This document shows, in pieces, positions 56,715 through 64,000 of a stretch of DNA of 64,000 bases. Positions within the stretch are counted from its first letter, which is position 1; the number at the start of each line of letters is the position of its first letter. Source of the DNA: Rhizomys pruinosus (lineage: Eukaryota > Chordata > Mammalia > Rodentia > Spalacidae); assembly GCA_009823505.1 (NCBI GenBank), contig VZQC01007984.1:1410519-1474518 (forward strand), read 5' to 3'. Position numbers and translations under genes: made by a program. The notes beneath the pieces are model-generated. The model saw only the letters and a program-made list of their open reading frames with translations. It ran no database searches and was not told where the DNA came from.

Positions 56715-57280
56715 GGCGGGAGGGAGTGATTCGGGAGGGAGGGAGGGATGGGAGGATCGTGAGGTCGGGATGGAGGTATTGAGGGGGGAGGGAGGATGGA
56801 GGGAGAGAGGCTTGCAGGACGGCGAGGATGGGGTGGGAGTGAAGGAGGGAGGGGGGAGGGAGGGCTGTGGGGAGTGCGGGGGTGTGTTGCGTTACGGGAT
56901 GGAGTTCTGATGGAGTGATGAGGGAGGTAGGTGATGGAGTGCGGGCGGGAGGGAGTGAGGGCGGAGGGAGGGTCGGCGGGAGGGAGGGAGTGACGTGAGG
57001 GAGAGGATTGAGGTGGTGAGTTAGGCGGGAGGTAGGGATTCGGCCGGGCGGCTCGGAGCACGGGAGGAAGTAAGGAGGGAAGGAAGAAAGAAGGGAGTAA
57101 GGACAGCCTAAGTCGGGACGGGCTAGCGAGGAGAGGCGGGAGGGAAGTGAGGGAGGGCGGGATGGAGGGGAGGTGAGGGAGGGGAGGAGGCAGGAGGGGC
57201 GTGAGGGCTGGCGGAAGGGGAGTAGGGAATGGCGGCGTATGGCGGGAGGACGGTCGGAATGTAGAATGGATTAGTAAATA
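56715..57280. repeat. GGGA-rich minisatellite-like tract
   Basis: About 560 bp of irregular gggagg/gggatgg units on the plus strand, interspersed with CpG-containing words. Many G-runs of three or more are close enough for G-quadruplex formation. Unit boundaries are too irregular to give a period. Confidence 0.75.
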
Positions 57281-57394
57281 CCTAATTGCTTAATGGCTGA
57301 ATTCCATCCTCATTCTTTCACTTTATCTCAAGTACGTCTTCTTAGGCCTTCATGTCATTGCGGGAACTGATGAGTAGGGATTGTCTATTTCTTT

Positions 57395-57735
57395 TCTCTC
57401 TTTTCTTGAGGTAGTTCTTTCGTTCTTCTTTCTTTCTTTTTATTTCTTTCTTCCTTTCTTTATTTTCTTTCTTACTTTCTTTCTTATTCCTTTCTTCATT
57501 TCTTAATTTCTTCCTTCCCTCCATCATTTTCTTCCTGTCTTCCTTCCTTTTTTTTTTTTCCTATTTCTTTTATAACAGTTTCTTTTTCCTTAATTTTTTT
57601 CTTTATTCCTCTTTCTTTTCTTTTCGTTCTTTGTGATGTCTGTGTCTTTTCTCTTCTCTCTCTTCTCTCTCTCTCTCTTTCTTTTTTCTTTCTTTCTTTC
57701 TTCTTTCTTTCTTTCTTTCTTTTTTCTTTCTTTCA
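57395..57735. repeat. (TTTC)n-rich pyrimidine tract
   Basis: Imperfect TTTC/TTCC/TCTC repeats over about 340 bp, complementary in strand bias to the preceding purine-rich tract. Confidence 0.9.
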
Positions 57736-57979
57736 CAGATCATGGTGGCCTTTATTCACAGAGAGATCTTTCCTGCCTCTTCCTCTATGGTGCTGGATAT
57801 ATAAGGCTGCTGTGCCAACACCACCTGGGTTATGCTGATAATCTTGACTGGGTCTTTGCCACTTGTGACTTCTTTCTTGAATTAGAATTAGAAAGGGCTT
57901 TCACTTTGCATGTTGGTAGCTTCATTCCCTTTCCCTTTCCCTATATGCCACATGGATGCCTTCCTTAGCCTGGTTGGGA

Positions 57980-58500
57980 TCTGTGGTGGTTAACCTTGAC
58001 TGCCAACTTTACTGAAGTAAAAAATGTCTAGGATATTAGTCAAAAACCTTTCTGGTTATGGCTGTGAGTAGTTACTAGAGATGATTAATTGGGCAGAGGG
58101 AAGACCTACACTAAATGTGAGTAGCTCCAGAGTGGTTTGTTGTTGTTGTTTGTTTTGTTTTTTATTCTTTTTTTTGAGCAGGGTCTCCCAGTGTAGCCCA
58201 TCTGGGTGGAACTTGCCTTGTAGACCCCGCTGCTCTAGATCTTACAGAGATCTGCCTACTTCTGCTCATGAAATGCTGGGATTAAATGTCAATGCACTAC
58301 CACACCTGCCCCTCTCCTTGTTCCTAACCTCCTATTCTGAATGTGAACTGTTCTACCTTATTATAGCTGCCACACTATCATGGACTTAAACTTTTTTTTG
58401 GAAAACCTCAGCAAAACAAATCCTTCCTATTTTGGGAATCCAGCTGCAGTGATAAGAAGGCTGCTAATAACTAACCCAGTCTCCCAAATTGGGACAGTTC
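57980..58500 (+). repeat. rodent medium-reiteration repeat split by B1
   Basis: gtggtggttaaccttgactg, ctaggatattagtcaaaaac and gaagacctacactaaatgtg form the left part. The right part (58315-58480) has gctgccacactatcatggac and caaaacaaatccttcctat. A minus-strand B1 separates them. The family name is not asserted. Confidence 0.6.
58160..58313 (-). mobile_element. B1 SINE
   Basis: Reverse B1 with gagcagggtctcccagtgta and ccttgtagacc, diverged, with a T-rich tail side. Confidence 0.8.
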
Positions 58501-58569
58501 TTCACACCACGTAGCCCCATCTGAGTTTAGATACCCCTGCTGGGGAAGTTCATACCCACCCCACATCCA

Positions 58570-58890
58570 ACTTTATTCTTTTTTTTAATTTATTTTTTTC
58601 TATTAACTTTTCCATAAATTCATACATCATTTTCAACCTTTGTGACCGGTATTAGTGCCTTCCCTTTCCATGCCTCTATCTACCCCACCTGGTCCCTTGC
58701 ACTCTACCTACATGTCTTTGCACTTTTTTGACGTCTTTCCAAGTTTTTTTTGCTATGTTCTTTTGTTTTGTTGTTTATCTCTAACTTGTATTGCTTCAAT
58801 AAACACGTAAAAAAAAAAAATTTATTTATATATATATTATATATATATTATATATTGTATAAATATAATACTAACCATATCACCTGATTG
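58570..58890 (-). mobile_element. LINE-1 3' UTR, minus strand, error-rich
   Basis: aaattcatacatcattttca and the reversed G-rich tract (58655-58700) match the 3' UTR at 20530-20660. A TA-rich run lies at 58820-58870. Confidence 0.65.
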
Positions 58891-59975
58891 GAGGATTTTT
58901 TTTTTTTTTTTTTGCTACAAGATGTCATTTTTCCCTAAGGCTAGTGCTATGAAGGTTCCCCTTGGCAAGCCCAAAAACAACCATCAGTCCTTGGTCTTGT
59001 TCCTGCGGTCTTTCTGTCCATGGTTCCCCAATGGTGCGGTCCATTAGGCTTGCATCCTTGTCTTGGTCTCCCCTGCACTGGCCTCCATATCGCCCAGGTA
59101 GTCCAACACTGGACTAGTGCAGTCTATATTCTGATGAGGCTGAAAATATCCCCTTAGCTGCTTAGTCTACAGTGAGTATCTCAGTAGTTCCCATCTGGCA
59201 TTGAAGGTTTGGAGGATTCTTGAAGGACATGAGTCTTCAGTCCATTTGGAGGGTTTTCTAAAACGCTGTGTCTCATGGCCTTTGAAGGGTGGCAAAAAGC
59301 AAGTGGCACGCAACGAGTAGTAATTGCACTTGTCAGTAAGAATTGAAGATAGGCACAAACAACAGTGTTCTTTTTTTCTTTTTGTCTTTTAGTAGTCTCA
59401 AGTTCTATATCTGCAGTACAATTTACCTGGTCTTACTCGTTATTTATTTTGGTTTTACTTTCCTTTTGGATGCTTAAGTCCACACAGCCCATATTAACCA
59501 ATGGTTTTTGTTTTCTTGAGTCTGTGAAGATCTGGTTCCTCAGGGGTATCTCAGGTTTTTTTTTTTTTGTGGGGGGTGGGGAGAGAGTGGGAGCCCCCTG
59601 GCTCCTTTCAGTTTTTCATTTCATCAGTTCCATCCTCAGCAACACATCAAGTTTTGCTTAGACCAGGCTTCTTTTTCTAGAAGATGAGCAGACTTTCCTC
59701 TTTATTAGACTGGACACTGCTGAAGTCCCATTTGAGAACGTCCAAGACCTCCCTAACAGGAAAGCTGGTGACTCACATTTGCAAGGAATTTTAAGAGATT
59801 CCACATGCCTAGTTCCCCTAAGACTTGGTTGACCTCTGAGGGCAAGGAAAAAAGTTACCCCTTAGGTCCCTTGCCGCAAATAGGTATGGGCATTAAATTA
59901 TGGTTTTAACACCCAGAGCGAGGCTAATTACACAGCCTGATACATTGCACCTATATTAAAAATTGTATCTTTTGA
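58891..59975. other. non-coding, unidentified
   Basis: No gene or confident repeat. The arrangement between LINE-1 pieces suggests retroelement remnants. The short open frames (for example 59365-59661) have no recognisable protein. Confidence 0.4.
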
Positions 59976-60355
59976 AAACAAACGTATGTTAGTCCATATC
60001 CATATGTCTTGATTCACATTTTCCATTTTATTTTATATTACTCTACAAGATGCATAGATACCTTCCATCATTATACCAAAAATCCAATGGTCTGAAAATA
60101 AATAAACGTTAGCTTAGCTAAATTCTAGAAAACCTGTCTATGGCATTCACAATTCAAGAGCACCAGTTGTTTTCGTATCAGAAGACTATAACATTAATGC
60201 CTGCTCCGTTTTGCCTTTAACAACTGGGTACTTGATGCTAGCACTCCACAGATGAGGGACTACCATCGTCTTTGTTTTTTTGGGGAACTGTGTTACTTCA
60301 CTTAGCCTAACAAATCTTCCGTCCATCCATTTACCTGAAAGTTTCATGATGTCAT
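59976..60355 (-). mobile_element. LINE-1 3' UTR and ORF2 end, minus strand, error-rich
   Basis: gattcacattttccatttta (59 kb side) and acagatgagggactaccatc match the 3' UTR and ORF2 C-terminus of the copy at 26500-26700, with frequent indels. Confidence 0.7.
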
Positions 60356-60592
60356 TTTTTTAAATTTTATTTTTTTTTATGTGTATGAATGTTACTGTCT
60401 GCATGTAGGTTGTTGCACCCGTGTCCATGGAATGCCAACAGAGGTCAGAAGAGGTGTCGGGATCCCCTGTAACTCGGTTAGTTAAAGACAGTTCTCAGGC
60501 CACCATGTGGGTGTGAGGGATTGAACTGGGTTATCTGCAAGAGCAGCCAGCACACTCGTAACCAATAGGCCATCTCTCAGCCCTCCAGATGT
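60356..60592 (-). mobile_element. B2 SINE, error-rich
   Basis: Reverse B2 with ctgtctgcatgtaggttg, gaggtcagaagagg and ggccatctctcagccc. Single-base indels throughout. Confidence 0.85.
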
Positions 60593-61354
60593 ATCTTTCT
60601 GCTACCGTGCATAGAAACTCTCACTTATTTAAGTCTGATGCCTGACCTCTCTCTACTCCCTTGATGGTGACCATTTTTACCTTGCTCAGATTCAGCCTGC
60701 CTCGTTTGAGCCACCATAGACATTTTTTCTTGTTCTTTTTTCATTTAATGAACTAGGCATTATTATTATTTTTTTTTACAAAGGGAAGAAAGAAAAAAAA
60801 GGAAACTGAAAGAGGAGAAGACTTATTTTGTCTGCCTTCTGAAGTCTGAATAAGCTCCTTAGTAAAACTTGACAATTGCTAATTTAGAAAACGACGAAAA
60901 ATCACAGGCAATCACATCATAAACCAGATCCAGAAATCCTAAAGAAATATTGAGAACTCAAATCAAAATGATAATTTAATAGGGACACATAAATATATTA
61001 TGACCAAGTTGATTATTTGAGAGAATTTAATGTTAATATGATTTAGAAATGGATCACATGTAATCCATTCATGTTCAAAAGATAAATGATGAAAATCATG
61101 TAATCTTAATAGGTATGGTACTGGTAATAATAGTATTTGAAATGTATTCAATATGTTTTACTATGAACAGTTGAGAAAATCAGGAGTAGATTCCAAGGTG
61201 CTTTGGAGAATAGTTTTGAACCTTTCTTCTAGATCAAGAATGAGATTAGAGTGCAGGTACACTTTGCTTCATTGCCCTATGGGAGGTGTTAATTTGTGAT
61301 GGACAAACAGTCAAAAGAGACAGGGATTGAGGATGTATTTTGTTTCTGATTTTT
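60593..61354. other. non-coding, nothing recognised
   Basis: No gene. AT-rich with short homopolymers. Confidence 0.4.
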
Positions 61355-61490
61355 TTTGCTTTTTTGAGACACGGTCTCCCTGGCCGCTTCAGCTGGCCTG
61401 GAATCCCTCACTATGTCAGATCAGGCTGGCCTCGATCTCACAGAGATATGCTAGGATTACAAGGTGTGTGCACCATTGCTTGACCAAGTT
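61355..61490 (-). mobile_element. B1 SINE, internally deleted
   Basis: tttttgagacacggtctccc and gatcaggctggcctcgatct, then a jump to atgctaggattacaagg. About 20 bp of the usual B1 middle are missing. Confidence 0.8.
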
Positions 61491-61544
61491 TCTGATTTTT
61501 AAAAATTCCTTGACATTTTCTGTTTTAATTAAAAGAAATAAGCA

Positions 61545-61690
61545 GTGTGATGCTGGCACCATGCCTTTAATTCCAGCATTCTAGAGGCAGAGGCATGGGG
61601 GGGGGATCTCCATGAGTTCAACCTGATAGCTGTTTATACATACGAAGTTCCCAGCCAGCTGGGGGCTCCTAGAGACCTTGTCTCAGCATC
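61545..61690 (+). mobile_element. B1 SINE, damaged
   Basis: catgcctttaattccagc, aggcagaggcatgg and agagaccttgtctcagc frame a B1 whose centre is scrambled. Confidence 0.7.
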
Positions 61691-62299
61691 CCTTTCCCAA
61701 AGAAACCCAATCTTAGCTGCCTTGAATCCTCAAACTGAAGGTAGGCCTGGACTTGCCTTAGTGCCCTTCTAACCAAAATATAATGCAAGTGATAGAATAG
61801 GGCTTTCCATGGAAGGTCATAGCAGAACTTAAGAGGTTGGCCTAGCCTCCTGGACCCTATTACTAGGAACCCTAAACCACCAGATAAGAAGTCCTTACAT
61901 GAGAATTTCAACACTGAGATGGCCAAAGATCCAAACTGATCCTGATCATCCAACTGTCCGTGTCCGGTGTCAGACGGGCTGTGAGACCACCTTAGACCCT
62001 TCTGAGCCGGCCCCCTCTCTGCAGATCAGTTATCTTACAAGCAGACTTCCACTGAGTGATTTCTATTGCTTGTAAGATTGATCTGAGCTCTGCCTAAGTT
62101 GTTGACTCATAGAACAAAAACATATGTGGCTTTTATTTAAACCATGTTTTCTTATCATTACTGCTTTTTAAATGTGTTTTGTGTATTCAGACATCATTTT
62201 TCAGTTCACATTTAGAACATTTACCCTTTCCACTTCCAACACTCACCCCAGATTTGCATTCTGCCTAACTGTGTTCATTTTCCGTCTTTTTTTTATTTT
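61691..62299. other. non-coding, nothing recognised
   Basis: No gene or confident repeat; the inverted words cttacaagcagac/cttgtaagattgat near 62033-62080 are only a weak inverted repeat. Confidence 0.4.
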
Positions 62300-64000
62300 T
62301 AGTTTGGAATTCACATTTTCCTCCTTTAATTTTATATTACCTCTAAACATATGCAAACCATACCTTCCACCATATACTGTAATTACGGTCTGAAAATGAG
62401 TGGTGGTCAATTCTCAGGCCTGTGCAAGAGATTTACATTCTCTTAACACCCACACGTTGTTGTTCTTCATCCCTACAAATGGTGACTCCTCCAGTTTTGC
62501 CAGCAACCTTGCTGAAGATGCTATATCCTTCTTCATGAATCTTTTTGCCCCTTTGTCAAATATGATTGACTGAAATTGTATATGTATGTTTGGATCTTCA
62601 ATTATGTTCCATTTGTCAAAGGATCTGTTTTTGTGCCATTTCCAGGCTGTCTTTATGAGGCCTATGTCCCTATAATATAGTTTGAATCTGTATGGCATCC
62701 CCCCTGTATTGCATTTTTTCACTTGGGTTTGCTTTATGCTATTTAGGGTCTTTTGTTTTCCATTAGAGTTTAAGATTTTTTTTTCCAAGTTTGAAGGAAG
62801 ACCTCATGGAGATTTTTTGACTTGGATATATTGAATCTGTATGTCCATGATTTGGGTAAGGTAACACAGGGAACATTTTTTATTATTAAATTTTTTGATC
62901 CATGAGGATGGGAGATCTTTCCATCTGTGTTGTCATTTTCAATCTCCTTCTTCAGGGATTACAAATTTTGTTGTAGAGGTCCTTGCACTATTTGGCTTAC
63001 AGTTGTTCCACTAGGCTATATTTTATTATTTTTGAGGCTATGTTCAGTGGGAAGGTCTTCTTACTATTCCTTCTCCACTTGTTTATTGTTTGGTTCTAAG
63101 AAGTAAAGAAAGGCCTACTGATTTTTCTAGGTTAATTTTGTTATCCCACCCACTTTACTGAAATTCTTAATATTTCTTAGAAATATTCTTGCAACAGTTT
63201 TGTGGGTTTTTGGATATCATAGGTAAAACTATCATATCATCTGCAAAAAGGGATAGCTTACTTCTCTTTTCCAATTAGTTACTCCTTTAGTTTTCTTCTT
63301 TGTCTTATTGCCCTAGTCAGTGTTTCAGGCACTATATTTGAATGATGGAGTGGTTAGCCTTGCTGGGTTCCCACCTTTAAGGAAATGGTTCCTTTTTCTC
63401 CTTTAGGATGATTGTTGGCAGTGGGTTTGCTATATGTGCTTTGATCATGTCTGAGGATGTTCCTTCAGTCTGATTCCCTCTAGGACTTTATTAACATGCA
63501 GGGATGCTTGGATCTTGTCAAAGGCTTTTTTCTTTTTGCCTCATTGTTTATCTTTTTTTATTTCAGTCATTTATGGTTTTCATCTTGATATTCCCTACTT
63601 CCCGTCTTATCGTATGTTGAAACCATTCCCTGAATCTCTGGTATGAATCCAACTTTGTCATGATAGATGATCTTTTTTGATGTGTATCTGTATGCAATTT
63701 ACAATCATTTTTGTTAGAAATTCTTGCATCTATGTTCATTAATGAGATGGGTCTATAGCTTTCTTTTTTTGTTGTATCTTTGGCTACTTCGGTATTAGAG
63801 TGATTCTGGCTTCATAGAAGGAATTTGGGAGATTCCCCTGTTTGTATCCTTCTAACAGCGTTTGAGTATATTCGTTGTAGAGACCTTCTTTATATTGTTT
63901 TATCGAATCTCTTGACCTGTGAAACCATCTGGAAGGGCTTTTTTCTTAGTTGGGTGGTCTTTTATTACATCTTCAATTTCCTCAAATATTAGGGTCTATT
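62300..64000 (-). mobile_element. LINE-1 3' UTR and ORF2, minus strand, runs off window
   Basis: 62300-62400 matches the LINE-1 3' UTR (aattcacattttcctcc). From about 62470 the reverse complement follows ORF2 from the region after the RT (VWVLRECKSLAQA frame at 62414-62788 includes KNRSFDKWNIIEDPNIHIQF) towards the RT palm near 63230 and further upstream to 64000. The C-terminal domain between them is deleted, and many single-base indels break the frames. Confidence 0.8.

Noticed and set aside
56609..57061. 150-codon proline/serine-rich minus-strand frame
   Set aside because: It is the translation of the GGGA-rich low-complexity tract, not a protein.
2768..64000. Exons of the neighbouring gene expected beyond Calcr (Vps50 in other mammals)
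   Set aside because: No frame with recognisable similarity or exon-like structure was found; the interval appears purely intergenic.

Overview
The window is nuclear DNA from a rodent, most probably a muroid. The evidence is dense B1 (7SL-derived), B2/B3-like (tRNA-derived) and B4/RSINE-like SINEs, many LINE-1 copies with rodent-type 5' UTR monomers, and a single protein-coding exon that reads as the C-terminal tail of the calcitonin receptor (Calcr). The species cannot be fixed from the sequence. No prokaryotic features, CRISPR arrays or operons are present.

Layout. 1-2527 is the 3' part of the last Calcr intron. 2528-2767 is the terminal coding exon (79 codons plus TGA), followed by 3' UTR and flank to about 5 kb. 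Everything after that looks intergenic and no further exon is supported. 5.9-9.7 kb is a SINE cluster. 11.6-12.3 kb is a solo LTR with a 6-bp target duplication. 12.6-21.4 kb is a mosaic of plus-strand LINE-1 copies (5' UTR monomers, ORF1 coiled coil, ORF2 fragments, 3' UTR) riddled with B1, B2, microsatellites and a second solo LTR. 22.0-25.4 kb repeats 18.66-21.5 kb with many small indels. 25.4-30.5 kb holds further LINE-1 pieces, the last one badly degraded. 30.5-38.7 kb holds minus-strand LINE-1 copies including a nearly complete element. 38.7-54.6 kb is mostly unique DNA with scattered SINEs, two LINE-1 3' ends, a pair of related retrocopy-like segments (43.4 and 45.7 kb) and a perfect hairpin (48.0 kb). 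55-64 kb is low-complexity, indel-rich sequence ending inside another minus-strand LINE-1.

The strongest structural message concerns the assembly. Four isolated N characters (22030, 26803, 28704, 55521) sit at joins, and the sequence next to three of them is error-like: homopolymer indels, broken repeats, and CpG that is not depleted. The 3-kb 'duplication' is best explained as an untrimmed overlap between a clean contig and an uncorrected long-read gap fill. I found no previously undescribed biological system. The biologically interesting items are the 26-bp perfect hairpin, an inverted B2 pair, two solo LTRs, a B2 subfamily with an internal tandem duplication, repeated insertion at the same target sites, and LINE-1 ORF1 heptad-repeat expansion.
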